Assembly (NCBI GenBank): GCA_934229535.1
Contig: CAKQDS010000001.1
Span: 1 to 64,000, forward strand
Source: an uncultured Anaeroplasmataceae bacterium
GTDB taxonomy: Bacteria > Bacillota_I > Bacilli_A > Acholeplasmatales > Anaeroplasmataceae
Length of the DNA stretch: 64,000 nucleotides
Direction: 5' to 3'
This document shows, one piece after another, positions 1-9,796 of the stretch; positions within the stretch are counted from its first letter, which is position 1, and every line of letters begins with the position of its first letter. The notes under the pieces are model-generated. The model was given only the letters and a program-made list of their open reading frames with translations, made no database searches and had not been told where the DNA came from. Made by a program: the position numbers and the translations under genes.

Positions 1-22
1 AACACTAGGACTTCAAAAATAC

Positions 23-70
23 TAATATGTAGTTAGACTTATCCAAGGTCTAAATCTACACTACATATTA
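23..70. promoter_or_regulatory. Inverted repeat upstream of DUF4177 gene
   Basis: An 11-bp perfect inverted repeat (23-33 and 60-70) encloses a second one (TAGAC 34-38, GTCTA 48-52), so the RNA could fold into a long hairpin. It lies directly before the ribosome site AGGGAGGTG (75-83) and has no T-run, so it is not an ordinary terminator. An operator, a leader hairpin or the edge of a lost element are all possible; the left edge of the window hides the context. Confidence 0.45.
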
Positions 71-89
71 TACGAGGGAGGTGAATCTT

Positions 90-266
90 GTGAAAAAGTA
101 TGAATATCGTGTGGAAGTAATTAAAATTGGTTTTTTTAGGGTTTTTGATGATTCAAAAAAACAACAAAAGCAACTTAACGAAATTGGTGCTCAGGGTTGG
201 AAGTTAGTTTGTACTTCATCTGGTGGAAAGTATTTTAAGTACGTCTTTATGCGCGAAGTTGAATAG
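90..266 (+). CDS. DUF4177-like small protein
   Basis: Predicted 58-residue cytosolic protein. An opening basic/aromatic strand (KKYEYRVEV), then a segment around LNEIGAQGWKLV, then FKYVFMRE fit the DUF4177 pattern of one small domain with a conserved GW-L-V core; the molecular role of that family is not known. I chose the GTG at 90 because AGGGAGGTG (75-83) sits six bases before it; a GTG at 81 is inside that ribosome site. It is monocistronic, preceded by a long inverted repeat and closed by a clear terminator. Confidence 0.6.
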   Translation: MKKYEYRVEVIKIGFFRVFDDSKKQQKQLNEIGAQGWKLVCTSSGGKYFKYVFMREVE

Positions 267-274
267 GAAAGATT

Positions 275-327
275 GTGGCTGTATTATGAAATATAAACCA
301 ATTTTAATTACAGCCACGTTCTTTTTT
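275..327 (+). terminator. Rho-independent terminator after DUF4177 gene
   Basis: Perfect 9-bp stem GTGGCTGTA (275-283) / TACAGCCAC (309-317), 25-base loop, then a T-run at 322-327. The space from here to 488 holds no gene; a TATAAT at 423-428 with no good -35 is the only hint of a promoter for the next gene. Confidence 0.75.
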
Positions 328-488
328 ATGTATACAATAGTAAAAAAAATTAAAGAATAAAATTTGTTATTAGATATATGATGACGTAAAAAAGTACGTA
401 TAACTTTAAAATATATAGTAACTATAATGATAGATATTTATAGGGTGGTTTTAACTATTAATATCATTTCAAAAGGAGAATATATAAT

Positions 489-3400
489 ATGAAGAAAAAG
501 ATAGTTTCAATAATAGGAGTAATTACTTTATTGGTAACATTATGTTCTTGTATTTCAATAGGAAATGAAAACTCTAAAAATAATCCTTCAAAAAGTACAA
601 ATAGTAATGTTGTTGATTCAAGTAATGGCATTGGAAGTTCTAGTAATTCAATTACAAGCTCTAGTGGTACTACATCGAGTAGTACAAGCTCAAGTAGTAG
701 TTCAAGCTCAAGCAGTAGTATAAGCTCAAGTAGTAGTTCAAACTCAAGCAGTAGTTCAAACTCTAGTAGTACACATAATCATGATTATTCATTAAAATAT
801 GATAATGAATATCATTATTCTATTTGTAACTGTGGTGATGTTATTAATAAAGAAAAACATACATTTGGAGAATGGATTGTAACTAAAGAAGCAACTTCTA
901 CATCAAAAGGTAGTAAAGAAAGAAAATGCTCTATATGTAATTATACTGAGACAGCTGGAATTGATGAATGCATGCATGAGGTTATTAATGATGGTATTTG
1001 TTCTGATTGTGGAAAAACAATTAATATTTCATATGAAGTCATTAATGAAAACGAATGTGAAATAACAAAGGGAGTATTGGAAGGTAATGTATCAATACCT
1101 AAAAGCATAGATGGATTTATTGTGACAAGTATAGGTAATTATGCATTTAATGGCTCTAGTAGTTTAACAAGTATAACTATACCAGAAGGTGTAACAAGCA
1201 TAGGTGTTTCTGCATTTAATGGTTGCAGTAGTTTAACAAGTATAACATTGCCATTTGTTGGAAATAAACTGGATAATCCAACAAACACACATTTTGGATA
1301 TATATTTGGAGCCTCATCATATTCGGAAAATTCAGAATATGTGCCAAGTAGTCTAAAAGAACTAGTAATAACAACAGCAACCAGCATAGGTAATTATGCA
1401 TTCTATAAGTGTAGTAGTTTGACAAGTATAATCATACCAGAAAGTGTAACCAGCATAGGTAATTATGCATTTTATAGATGTAGTAGTTTAGCCAACATAA
1501 CAATACCAAAAAGTGTAACAAGTATAGGTTATTTTACATTTCAAGGCTGTAGTAGTTTAACAAACATAACCATACCAAGTAGTGTAATCAGTATAGGTGA
1601 TTATGCATTTGAATATTGTAGAGGTTTAACAAGTATAATCATACCAGAAAGTGTAACCAGCATAGGTAATCATGCATTTGAAGGCTGCAGTGGTTTAACA
1701 AACATAACCATACTAGAAGGTGTAACAAGCATAGGTGATTATGCATTTGAAGGTTGCAGTAGTTTAATAAGCATAACAATACCAAATAGTGTGACAAGTA
1801 TGGGTTATTCTGCATTTAGAGACTGCAGTAGCTTAACAAGCATAACACTTCCATTTGTTGGAGATAAGTTAGATAATCCTACAAATAAAAATTTTGGATG
1901 TATATTTGGTACATACCCTCCATATAATGATAATTCAAAATATGTTCCAAGTAGTTTAAAAGAAGTAATAATAACAAAATCATCAAGCATATATAGCAAT
2001 GCATTTGAAGGCTGCAGTAGTTTGACGAGCATAACCATACCAGATAATATAAAAAACATAGGTAAATATGCATTTTATGAATGTAGTTCATTACAATATA
2101 ATGAATACGATAATGCATATTATTTAGGTAATGAAACTAATTTATATTTAGTATTAATAAAAGTAAAAACAACTGATATTACATCTTGTATCATTAATGA
2201 AAAATGTAAGTTCATATATAGCGATGCATTTCAAGGCTGTAGTAGTTTAACAAACATAACCATACCAAGTAGTGTAATCAGTATAGGCGATTATGCATTT
2301 TATCGCTGCAGTAGTTTGACAAGTATAATCATACCAGCAAGTGTAACCAGCATAGGTAATCATGCATTTGAAGGCTGCAGTAGTTTAACAAACATAACCA
2401 TATCAGAAGGTGTAACAAGTATAGGTTGGAGTGCATTTTATGGTTGTAGTAGCTTAACCAGCATAACCATACCAGAAAGTGTAACAAGCATAAGTGATTC
2501 TGCATTTGAAGATTGTAGTGGTTTAACAAAAGTAAATATTACAAATATAACAGCTTGGTGCAAAATATCATTTTCAGATTATTATTCAAATCCATTATAT
2601 TATGCTCATAATTTATACTTGAATAATGAATTAGTAACTGAATTAGTAATACCAGGAGATGTAACCAGCATAGGATATTCTGCATTTTATCGCTGCAGTA
2701 GTTTAACAAGCATAATCATACCAAGTAGTGTAACAAGTATAGGTAGTTGCGCATTTGAAGGCTGCAGTGGTTTAACAAACATAACCATACTAGAAGGTGT
2801 AACAAGCATAGGTGTTTCTGCATTTGAAGGTTGCAGTAACTTAATCAGCATAACCATACCAGCAAGTGTAACCAGCATAGGTAGTTGGGCATTTAGAGGT
2901 TGTAGTAGCTTAATCAGCATAACCATACCAAGTAGTGTAATCAGTATAGGTAGTTGGGCATTTGAAGATTGTAGTGGTTTAACAAACATAATCATACCAG
3001 AAAGTGTAACCAGCATAGGCAATTCTGCATTTGAAGGCTGCAGTAATTTGACAAAAGTAAATATTACAAATATAACAGCTTGGTGCAAAATATCATTTTC
3101 AAATTATTATTCAAATCCATTATATTATGCTCATAATTTATACTTGAATAATAAATTAGTAACTGAATTAGTAATACCAGGAGATGTAACCAGCATAGGT
3201 AATTATGCATTTCAAGGCTGTAGTAGTTTAGCCAACATAACAATACCAAAAAGTGTAACAAGTATAGGTTATTTTGCATTTCAAGGCTGTAGTAGTTTAA
3301 CAAACATAACCATACTAAGTAGTGTAATCAGCATAGGTAATTATGCATTTCAAGGCTGTAGTAGTTTAATAAGCATAACCACACTAGAAGGTGTAACCAG

Positions 3401-4043
3401 CATAGGTGATTCTGTATTTGAAGGCTGTAGTAGTTTAACAAGTATAATCATACCAGAAAGTGTAACCAGCATAGGCAATTCTGCATTTAGAGATTGTAGT
3501 AGCTTAATCAGCATAACCATACCAAGTAGTGTAATCAGTATAGGTTATCTTGCATTTGAAGATTGTAGTGGTTTAACAAACATAACCATACAAGAAGGTG
3601 TAACAAGTATAGGTTGGAGTGCATTTCAAGGCTGTAGTGGTTTAACAAAAGTAAATATTACAAATATAACAACTTGGTGTAATATATCATTTTCATATTT
3701 TAATTCCAATCCATTATATTGTGCTCATAATTTATACTTGAATAATGAATTAGTAACTGAATTAGTAATACCAGGAGATGTAACCAGCATAGGATATTCT
3801 GCATTTTATCGCTGCAGTAGTTTAACAAGCATAATCATACCAAGTAGTGTAACAAGTATAGGTAGTTGCGCATTTGAAGATTGTAGTGGTTTAAACACAA
3901 TATATTATGGTAGTAATGCTACTGATTGGAATAAGTTATCTAATAGGCCTGAATATGGAACAGTTTATTATTATAGTGAAACTAAGCCTACAACAAGTGG
4001 TAATTATTGGCATTATGTTGATGGTGAAATATGGGAATGGTAG
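489..4043 (+). CDS. BspA-like leucine-rich-repeat surface lipoprotein
   Basis: A 1184-residue exported lipoprotein. Lys-rich start, hydrophobic stretch and lipobox LCSC put the lipidated Cys at residue 21. A Ser-rich stalk follows (about 35-95), then a Cys/His module (about 96-180) with CNCG and CSIC pairs, then dozens of roughly 23-residue LRR_5 units (SLTSITIPESVTSIG, AFEGCSSL) to the C-terminus near 1140. Two larger cassettes are built in: a block with VNITNITAWCKISFS occurs three times and a block with LDNPTN twice. There is no LPXTG motif, so anchoring is by lipid. LRR_5 proteins typically bind host or microbial surfaces; the ligand cannot be read from the sequence. The ribosome site is AAAGGAGA at 471-479. 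Confidence 0.9.
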   Translation: MKKKIVSIIGVITLLVTLCSCISIGNENSKNNPSKSTNSNVVDSSNGIGSSSNSITSSSGTTSSSTSSSSSSSSSSSISSSSSSNSSSSSNSSSTHNHDYSLKYDNEYHYSICNCGDVINKEKHTFGEWIVTKEATSTSKGSKERKCSICNYTETAGIDECMHEVINDGICSDCGKTINISYEVINENECEITKGVLEGNVSIPKSIDGFIVTSIGNYAFNGSSSLTSITIPEGVTSIGVSAFNGCSSLTSITLPFVGNKLDNPTNTHFGYIFGASSYSENSEYVPSSLKELVITTATSIGNYAFYKCSSLTSIIIPESVTSIGNYAFYRCSSLANITIPKSVTSIGYFTFQGCSSLTNITIPSSVISIGDYAFEYCRGLTSIIIPESVTSIGNHAFEGCSGLTNITILEGVTSIGDYAFEGCSSLISITIPNSVTSMGYSAFRDCSSLTSITLPFVGDKLDNPTNKNFGCIFGTYPPYNDNSKYVPSSLKEVIITKSSSIYSNAFEGCSSLTSITIPDNIKNIGKYAFYECSSLQYNEYDNAYYLGNETNLYLVLIKVKTTDITSCIINEKCKFIYSDAFQGCSSLTNITIPSSVISIGDYAFYRCSSLTSIIIPASVTSIGNHAFEGCSSLTNITISEGVTSIGWSAFYGCSSLTSITIPESVTSISDSAFEDCSGLTKVNITNITAWCKISFSDYYSNPLYYAHNLYLNNELVTELVIPGDVTSIGYSAFYRCSSLTSIIIPSSVTSIGSCAFEGCSGLTNITILEGVTSIGVSAFEGCSNLISITIPASVTSIGSWAFRGCSSLISITIPSSVISIGSWAFEDCSGLTNIIIPESVTSIGNSAFEGCSNLTKVNITNITAWCKISFSNYYSNPLYYAHNLYLNNKLVTELVIPGDVTSIGNYAFQGCSSLANITIPKSVTSIGYFAFQGCSSLTNITILSSVISIGNYAFQGCSSLISITTLEGVTSIGDSVFEGCSSLTSIIIPESVTSIGNSAFRDCSSLISITIPSSVISIGYLAFEDCSGLTNITIQEGVTSIGWSAFQGCSGLTKVNITNITTWCNISFSYFNSNPLYCAHNLYLNNELVTELVIPGDVTSIGYSAFYRCSSLTSIIIPSSVTSIGSCAFEDCSGLNTIYYGSNATDWNKLSNRPEYGTVYYYSETKPTTSGNYWHYVDGEIWEW
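2603..3879 (+). repeat. 158-bp identical direct repeats inside LRR gene
   Basis: Bases 2603-2760 and 3722-3879 read identically over 158 bp and are 1119 bp apart, a multiple of three. A third, slightly divergent copy of the first half begins near 3123. Recombination between the copies would remove 373 codons in frame, giving a shorter but still readable surface protein. Confidence 0.85.
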
Positions 4044-4064
4044 TTAATTTGCCAAGGAGAGCGT

Positions 4065-4871
4065 ATGAAGTTGAATAACAATTATTCAAAAGAAGAATAT
4101 GATGATTTAAAAGCACATATCCAAATGCTTTTAAAAGGATTATATTCAAATGGACTTACTTTGATTACATGTATGGGTGCGTTATGGTTAATTGCATTTA
4201 AATGTGTTGATTTTGCCAATATAGACAATTATGAAATTATTATTGCTAGGATTGGATTAGCAAGTTTCTTATTTTCGGTATGTTCATTTATTTGCTATCC
4301 ACTTTTTAAAAAGGAATGTGAGACAATATATTCAATCGCTAGTATAGCTTCTTATTTGAAAGTTTTTTATGAAGCACCAAGCATTGTTTTTAAATCTAAT
4401 CCTATATATTGGGAAACAATAACTGGTAAGCATAAATTTAATAATACTAAAACTCAAAATAAGCTTCATAGTTTATTTAATGCCGAATATTTTGTAATAA
4501 GCTTAGCCTCTACATTTTTAAATGTTGTATTGATTTTTGCTTATTTTTATATACTAGTAAAGCATTCTAATGTCATATCATTTTTAACAATATTATTAAT
4601 CATTGTTTTATGTATCATATTGGCTTTTCAAATATTTATAAATGTTATGATTTTAAAAATTAGCAATGTAAGAAAAATGAAGAATATTCAAATAAGCTAT
4701 GTAATAAAATATTTAATCGAAGCATTTAGTTTAAAAATATTTCCAATTGAATTTTTTAATGATTTTTTGAGAGTTATAATTGGGAAAGTTGATGATTTAA
4801 ATTTAAAAGAATTAGAAATAGGTAATGAAGATATCGAAAAAATAAATGAATATAGAAACAAGTCTAAATAG
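4065..4871 (+). CDS. Four-helix membrane protein, unknown
   Basis: I do not recognise this 268-residue protein. Hydrophobic stretches near residues 32-50, 60-83, 143-165 and 170-196 predict two pairs of transmembrane helices, with a polar loop of about 60 residues between pairs and a charged cytosolic tail ending in EYRNKSK. It begins 21 bases after the LRR gene, behind AAGGAGA (4054-4060), with no terminator between, so the two are probably co-transcribed. The helical-hairpin layout recalls SLATT-type membrane effectors, but I see no signature and do not claim that function. Confidence 0.6.
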   Translation: MKLNNNYSKEEYDDLKAHIQMLLKGLYSNGLTLITCMGALWLIAFKCVDFANIDNYEIIIARIGLASFLFSVCSFICYPLFKKECETIYSIASIASYLKVFYEAPSIVFKSNPIYWETITGKHKFNNTKTQNKLHSLFNAEYFVISLASTFLNVVLIFAYFYILVKHSNVISFLTILLIIVLCIILAFQIFINVMILKISNVRKMKNIQISYVIKYLIEAFSLKIFPIEFFNDFLRVIIGKVDDLNLKELEIGNEDIEKINEYRNKSK

Positions 4872-4937
4872 TGAATATGTAACGAGTTTATATTGTAGTT
4901 ATAACTATAAAGATTAATTTGAAGGAAGAAATATATT

Positions 4938-7463
4938 ATGAAGAAAATAGCAGTTGTTTTAATTACATTTTTTACATCATTAATGCTTTTTTCGTGTAGC
5001 TTTGAAGGGGCAACAGGTGCAACGGGTCCCCAGGGTGTACAAGGAGAAGTAGGACCAACAGGCCCTCAGGGTGAAAAAGGAGAAACTGGTGCCACTGGAC
5101 CTCAAGGTTCTTCTGGTAAGGACGGAAAAGATGGCATTGACGGAAAAACACCATATATTGGAATTGATGGTTGTTGGTGGATTGGCAATATTGATACAGG
5201 CATTTCTGCAAGAGGTGAAGATGGAAAGGACGGCGAAGATGGCATCAATGGTATTGATGGTACTGATGGCAATATGTGGTACTTTGGCTCTACTGATCCA
5301 TCAAATACAATTGGTAATAATAATGATTTTTATTTGAATAATAAAAATTGGAATATTTATCAAAAAAGCAATAACACTTGGATCCTAGTAGGAAACATTA
5401 AGGGACAAGATGGAGAAAATGGTGATCAAGGTGTTGCTGGAATTGATGGAGTTACATGGTTAACAGGAAATATAAATCCTAGTAATGATAGTGGAAACAA
5501 TGGGGACTTGTATTTGAATATTATCTCATTTGACATATTTACTAAGAGAGATAATATGTGGATGTTACTTGGAAATATAAAAGGTCAAGACGCAAACCAT
5601 GCTAATGAAATATTAACAGTAACTTTTGATGTTAATGGTGGAACTTTACCTGAAGATTGTAACTCTAGTATTGAAGTATGTTATGGAGATACACTTGATT
5701 TACCACTACCTACAAAAGAAAATTATATTTTTAAAGGATGGGTAACAGGATTTTCTGAGAACGACGGACAATATACAACCATTACTCCAGTGATGAATAA
5801 TATAACATTATATGCAAAATGGGAGATAAATAGTCAATATACAATATTTTTTGAAACGAATGGTGGAAATCCAATTAATGAAGAATTACATTTTGCTGAT
5901 GAAAATATCACAACTTTACCAGATGCAGTGAAAATTGATAAATCGTTTATTGCATGGTATTTAGATGCTGGATTAACAAATAGAGTTGCATATCCGCTAA
6001 AGTTATCTAGTAATATAACTTTATATGCAGCATATAAAGATGCTGAATACACAATTACATTTGATAGTAATGATGGCATTAGTATAGATGCAAAAACTTG
6101 TGCACCTGGAACGGGTATTGATTTACCAATTTGTGAGAAAGAGGATTATGTGTTTAAAGGTTGGTATAAAGATTCTACCTTAGAAATAGCGGCTGGTGAT
6201 ACAATAGAAGTTCATTCTAATATGACATTATATGCTAAATGGGAAATTAAAAAATATACAATTTCATTTGCAACAGATAATGGTGATTTTATAAGTGATA
6301 AAGCTTATATTACTGGTACAGCTATTTACGAATTACCTACACCAAATAGGGAAGATTATATATTTAAAGGTTGGTATAAAGACTCAAGTTTTAATAATAA
6401 AGTAACATATCCTTTTGCAATAGCAGATGATATGGTTGTTTATGCTAAATGGACTGCAAACTTTACGGGTATTTCTACATATGAAGGATTAACAGCAATT
6501 ACAAATATGTATTCAAATTATAAATTGTTATGCAATATAGATTGTAAAGGTAGAGATATAAAACCAATAGGCACATATAGTAGTCCATTTAGAGGTGTAT
6601 TTAATGGTAATGGTTATACCATTTCTAATTACACAATAACAACTTCTAAAGAAAGCACTAACAGTGATAATTCGAGTGTTATTGTTTCAGGTTTGTTTGG
6701 TTGTTCTTACGGAACAATAAAAAATGTCAAATTTGAAAATTTTAATATTCAATTAGATATAACGAGCAATGATCAGTTTGTATATGTAGGTGGTATTGTA
6801 GGTGCTAATTTTGGAAATATAATTCAATGTGGCATTAATGGATTATTTGATGTTAAAGCGTATCGTGAAAGGCAGAGTGATGGTGAATTAAGACTATGTT
6901 GTGGGGGTATTTGCGGAAAAAATAATAATAAGATAATTAATTCATGCTTTTATGGTAATATAACAACGTACTGTAAAACTCACCGTATTGGATCATCAAC
7001 ACCTGACTGGTTATCTTTTTTGACTGAAACGTATGTAGGAGGTATTGCAGGTTTAGCAGATAATTCCTCATTTATTAATAAATGCATTTCAGGTTTTAAT
7101 GCATCAATTGAAACATATGGAGAATATGGACTAGAAAGAAGAAAAGAATATATAGGTGGAATTTGTGGCTATAATAAAGTAGATATATCACAATGTTTAT
7201 TTTTATATGGTAATTTAATTTCAACCTCATTATCAAGTTCATCTAGTATACCATTCGTTACAGGATGTTCGGAAAATGGAAATAATGCTAGAAAAAACAA
7301 TGTATATTATGGACCTGAATTGACATTTGATGGTAAAGCTGGAATTTCTAAAAGTAATATTAATTCAAGTACATGGTATAGAAATTATTTAGGGTTATCT
7401 GATACAATATGGGATTTAAGTGGTTTAAACTATGATGGATTTATATATCCTAAATTAAAATAA
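4938..7463 (+). CDS. Collagen-like / InlB-repeat / GLUG lipoprotein
   Basis: An 841-residue exported mosaic lipoprotein. The lipobox LFSC gives Cys20. Then come Gly-X-Y collagen-like triplets (about 24-75, again near 95-115 and 160-175), separated by two WY-type modules (WYFGSTDPSN, WLTGNINPSN). Four InlB B-type (Listeria-Bacteroides) repeats follow from about 230 to 510, each with an FDxNGG-like start, an FKGWY core and an LYAKW end. The last 330 residues are GLUG-like: FNGNGYTIS, then repeated GGI.G segments. All of these modules are common in adhesins of gut bacteria. With the upstream LRR lipoprotein it makes a small surface-display locus. The start follows GAAGGAAG. Confidence 0.88.
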   Translation: MKKIAVVLITFFTSLMLFSCSFEGATGATGPQGVQGEVGPTGPQGEKGETGATGPQGSSGKDGKDGIDGKTPYIGIDGCWWIGNIDTGISARGEDGKDGEDGINGIDGTDGNMWYFGSTDPSNTIGNNNDFYLNNKNWNIYQKSNNTWILVGNIKGQDGENGDQGVAGIDGVTWLTGNINPSNDSGNNGDLYLNIISFDIFTKRDNMWMLLGNIKGQDANHANEILTVTFDVNGGTLPEDCNSSIEVCYGDTLDLPLPTKENYIFKGWVTGFSENDGQYTTITPVMNNITLYAKWEINSQYTIFFETNGGNPINEELHFADENITTLPDAVKIDKSFIAWYLDAGLTNRVAYPLKLSSNITLYAAYKDAEYTITFDSNDGISIDAKTCAPGTGIDLPICEKEDYVFKGWYKDSTLEIAAGDTIEVHSNMTLYAKWEIKKYTISFATDNGDFISDKAYITGTAIYELPTPNREDYIFKGWYKDSSFNNKVTYPFAIADDMVVYAKWTANFTGISTYEGLTAITNMYSNYKLLCNIDCKGRDIKPIGTYSSPFRGVFNGNGYTISNYTITTSKESTNSDNSSVIVSGLFGCSYGTIKNVKFENFNIQLDITSNDQFVYVGGIVGANFGNIIQCGINGLFDVKAYRERQSDGELRLCCGGICGKNNNKIINSCFYGNITTYCKTHRIGSSTPDWLSFLTETYVGGIAGLADNSSFINKCISGFNASIETYGEYGLERRKEYIGGICGYNKVDISQCLFLYGNLISTSLSSSSSIPFVTGCSENGNNARKNNVYYGPELTFDGKAGISKSNINSSTWYRNYLGLSDTIWDLSGLNYDGFIYPKLK

Positions 7464-7477
7464 TTTTTAATAGAATA

Positions 7478-7507
7478 GGCTAATGTTATGATAATGTTAG
7501 CCTTTTT
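7478..7507 (+). terminator. Rho-independent terminator
   Basis: An 11-bp stem with two G-U pairs (7478-7488 with 7492-7502), loop TGA, then five Ts. It ends the surface-lipoprotein transcript. Confidence 0.85.
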
Positions 7508-7521
7508 CTTATAAATGTTTG

Positions 7522-7550
7522 TTGAATAATTATTTTATTTTGTTTATAAT
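7522..7550 (+). promoter_or_regulatory. Sigma-A promoter of solute-binding protein gene
   Basis: TTGAAT (7522-7527), 17-bp spacer, TATAAT (7545-7550). Transcription would begin near 7557, leaving a leader of about 13 bases before the ATG at 7570. It also shows that the in-frame upstream ATG at 7519 cannot be the start. Confidence 0.75.
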
Positions 7551-7569
7551 AGTTGTGGAGGAAAAGTTT

Positions 7570-9444
7570 ATGAAATTTTTTAAGATTGTTTTTAGTTTAT
7601 TTTTAATGATATTTGGTGCTTTTGTTATTACATCATGTGGTAGCTCTAATGATGAAATAACTAATACATTTTTAGATGAAATTGTTATTCCTAAGAATGT
7701 AAATGATACTTTTAATGTTCCTTGTAGTATTAATGATAATACTATATATTGGTCAACTAATAATGATTATGTTAAGATTAGTGATACTGGTATAATTGAT
7801 ACTATTAAATCATATGAGGATGTTAATATTAAGCTAACAGCTTTAGCTTATATTAATAATAAGGCTGTTGAAAGAAATTTTAAAAGAACTATTAAGAAGC
7901 TTAATAATACTGAAGCAATTGATTTAGCTTTAAATGATATTCGTATTTTTGATAAAGAAATATTACCAGGATCAATTGAATTACCTGAAAAATATGATTT
8001 ATTTACTGATGAAATTAAATATACTTATAGTTTAGATGATAAATGTGAGAATGCATATATAGGTGAAAATTATCTAGATTTAAATTATGATGAAAATGGT
8101 ATTAACGTAAATGTAACAGCAACTCTAGGTAATGAATCAGCAAATAAAAGCTATCTAATCAAAATGATAAAATCTAAATGTAATTATGATGTTCCAAAAG
8201 AATTAGATACTGAAACTCCACTTACAATTAAATTCTATCATACAATGGGTGATACCTTACAAAAGGTTTTAGCTGAAGCAATTGATGATTTCCATAAGGA
8301 TTATCCTAATTTCAATGTTGAGGCATCTCAAATTGGTGGATATGATGATGTTAGAAATCAATTAGTTACTGAGATTCCTAATGGAAAAGAGCCTAATTTA
8401 GCTTATTGTTATCCAGATCATGTCGCTTTATATAACAGAGCAAAAGCTGTAGTTCAATTAGATAATTTAATGGAAGATGAAAAATTTGGATACAATGGTG
8501 ATGTTTCTGATTTTGTTCCTGGATATTATGAAGAAGGAAGAATGTTTGGTGATGGTCATATGTATTCATTACCTTTCAGTAAATCAACTGAGGTTTTATA
8601 TTATAATAAGACTGCATTTGATAGAGAAGGCTGGACTGTTCCAACTACTTGGGAGGAAATGGCTACACTTTGTGCTACTATAAAGGCTAAATATCCATCT
8701 TCAACTCCACTTGGAATTGATAGTGAAGCAAATCTATTCATTTCTATTACTGAGCAAATTGGCTCAAAATATACATCTGCCACTGGCGATCATTATTTAT
8801 TTGATAATAAAGAAAATAGAGCATTTGTTGGTAAATTTAAAGAATGGTATGATAAAGGCTATTTTAATACTCAACAAATTATAAATGCTTATACATCTAC
8901 ATTATTTACTACAGCTGGCTCTGATCAAACTACATTTACTGGATCATTTATGTCAATTGGTTCAACTGGTGGTGCATCTCACCAATATGATAAATCATTT
9001 GAATGTGGCGTTGCTGCTATGCCTTCATATGGCAATGTTGATTTAAAGGTTATTTCTCAAGGACCAAGCTTATGTATTTTCAATAAGGAAAATCCACAAG
9101 AAGTATTAGCTACTTGGTTATTTGTTAAGAATTATTTATTAGATTCAGTATTCCAAGCTAAGTTCTCTATGAAGTCTGGTTATAACCCAGTATTAAAGAG
9201 TGCAAGTGTAATTCCTGATTATGCTAATTGGATTAATGAAGCTAATGGTAAGAGTAGTGATGGTGTTAAGGCTTTAGCTGCAAAGGTTTCAAATGAAATG
9301 TTTAATAACTATTATACATCTCCTGCCTTTGTTGGTTCTTCAACAGCTCGTGATCAAGTAGGTCAATTATTTATTGCTGTTATGACTGGAAGAAAGGATA
9401 TTGATAAAGCATTTAAGGATGCAATTGATGCTTGTAGGTATTAA
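7570..9444 (+). CDS. ABC solute-binding lipoprotein with Ig-like N-terminus
   Basis: A 624-residue lipoprotein. The lipobox ITSC places the lipidated Cys at residue 23. Residues 30-200 form two Ig-like domains of the atypical bacterial type (first around IYWSTNN, second around LPEKYDLF). The remaining 420 residues are a family 1 extracellular sugar-binding protein: LTIKFYHTMGD, PNLAYCYPDHV, SLPFSKSTEVLYYN, then WEEM and GFNP-like elements. Such proteins capture carbohydrates for ABC importers, but no permease or ATPase for it lies nearby, so the partner must be elsewhere. The start is the ATG behind GGAGGAAAAG (7557-7566). Confidence 0.88.
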   Translation: MKFFKIVFSLFLMIFGAFVITSCGSSNDEITNTFLDEIVIPKNVNDTFNVPCSINDNTIYWSTNNDYVKISDTGIIDTIKSYEDVNIKLTALAYINNKAVERNFKRTIKKLNNTEAIDLALNDIRIFDKEILPGSIELPEKYDLFTDEIKYTYSLDDKCENAYIGENYLDLNYDENGINVNVTATLGNESANKSYLIKMIKSKCNYDVPKELDTETPLTIKFYHTMGDTLQKVLAEAIDDFHKDYPNFNVEASQIGGYDDVRNQLVTEIPNGKEPNLAYCYPDHVALYNRAKAVVQLDNLMEDEKFGYNGDVSDFVPGYYEEGRMFGDGHMYSLPFSKSTEVLYYNKTAFDREGWTVPTTWEEMATLCATIKAKYPSSTPLGIDSEANLFISITEQIGSKYTSATGDHYLFDNKENRAFVGKFKEWYDKGYFNTQQIINAYTSTLFTTAGSDQTTFTGSFMSIGSTGGASHQYDKSFECGVAAMPSYGNVDLKVISQGPSLCIFNKENPQEVLATWLFVKNYLLDSVFQAKFSMKSGYNPVLKSASVIPDYANWINEANGKSSDGVKALAAKVSNEMFNNYYTSPAFVGSSTARDQVGQLFIAVMTGRKDIDKAFKDAIDACRY

Positions 9445-9447
9445 AAA

Positions 9448-9666
9448 ATGTTTGATAAAGAAGAAGTATATGAAGTATTAGAATTAATATATGAATATAA
9501 TTTACCTCCAACTATTTCAGATATTAAAAATGAACTTTTAATGGATGAAATAAAGGTACAAATGATTTTGAATTTATTATATGAATATGATATTATTGAT
9601 GAATTTAATAAGCCTGTTAAAAATTATAATAATGCATTATTAATAATAGATAAAATCAATTTCTAA
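9448..9666 (+). CDS. Small winged-helix-like protein, unknown
   Basis: A 72-residue acidic, helix-rich protein starting three bases after the solute-binding gene, so probably translated by coupling, as no ribosome site is clear. The pattern LPPTISDIKNELLM then VQMILNLLYEYDIID looks like a small helix-turn-helix or winged-helix fold that asks which way to turn after a first helix. No family recognised. It might regulate or merely accompany the upstream gene. Confidence 0.45.
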   Translation: MFDKEEVYEVLELIYEYNLPPTISDIKNELLMDEIKVQMILNLLYEYDIIDEFNKPVKNYNNALLIIDKINF

Positions 9667-9682
9667 TTATAAAAATACAATC

Positions 9683-9772
9683 ATACTGAAAAAATGGCGA
9701 TATTTTGCATTTGCGATGCTGAAAAAATGGCTGTTTTTGTGTTTTACGATATTGAAAAAGTGGTTGCCTTTA
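9683..9772 (+). repeat. Three imperfect 33-bp tandem repeats
   Basis: Units begin at 9683, 9716 and 9749; each contains CTGAAAAA(A/G)TGG or a near copy (third: ATTGAAAAAGTGG), followed by a T-rich half. The period is exactly 33 bp, i.e. 11 codons, and one frame stays open as an LKKW repeat. A weaker echo (GATGCTGAAAGTGGC) lies near 9955. There is no start codon with a ribosome site. This is the main content of the 418-bp gap 9667-10084, together with a terminator and the operator of the next gene. Confidence 0.7.
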
Positions 9773-9796
9773 TAAATAAATGAGAAATAAGTTGCT

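Noticed and set aside
1139..3303. Several long minus-strand open frames inside the LRR gene
   Set aside because: They repeat with the LRR units, are low-complexity Leu/Met/Tyr-rich and have no ribosome sites; they are shadows of the repeats.
5071..5337. Plus-strand frame within the collagen-like gene
   Set aside because: It is an alternative reading of Gly-X-Y repeats, with no independent start signal.
9683..9772. 33-bp repeats as a CRISPR array
   Set aside because: Units are contiguous without spacers, imperfect, and no cas gene is near.
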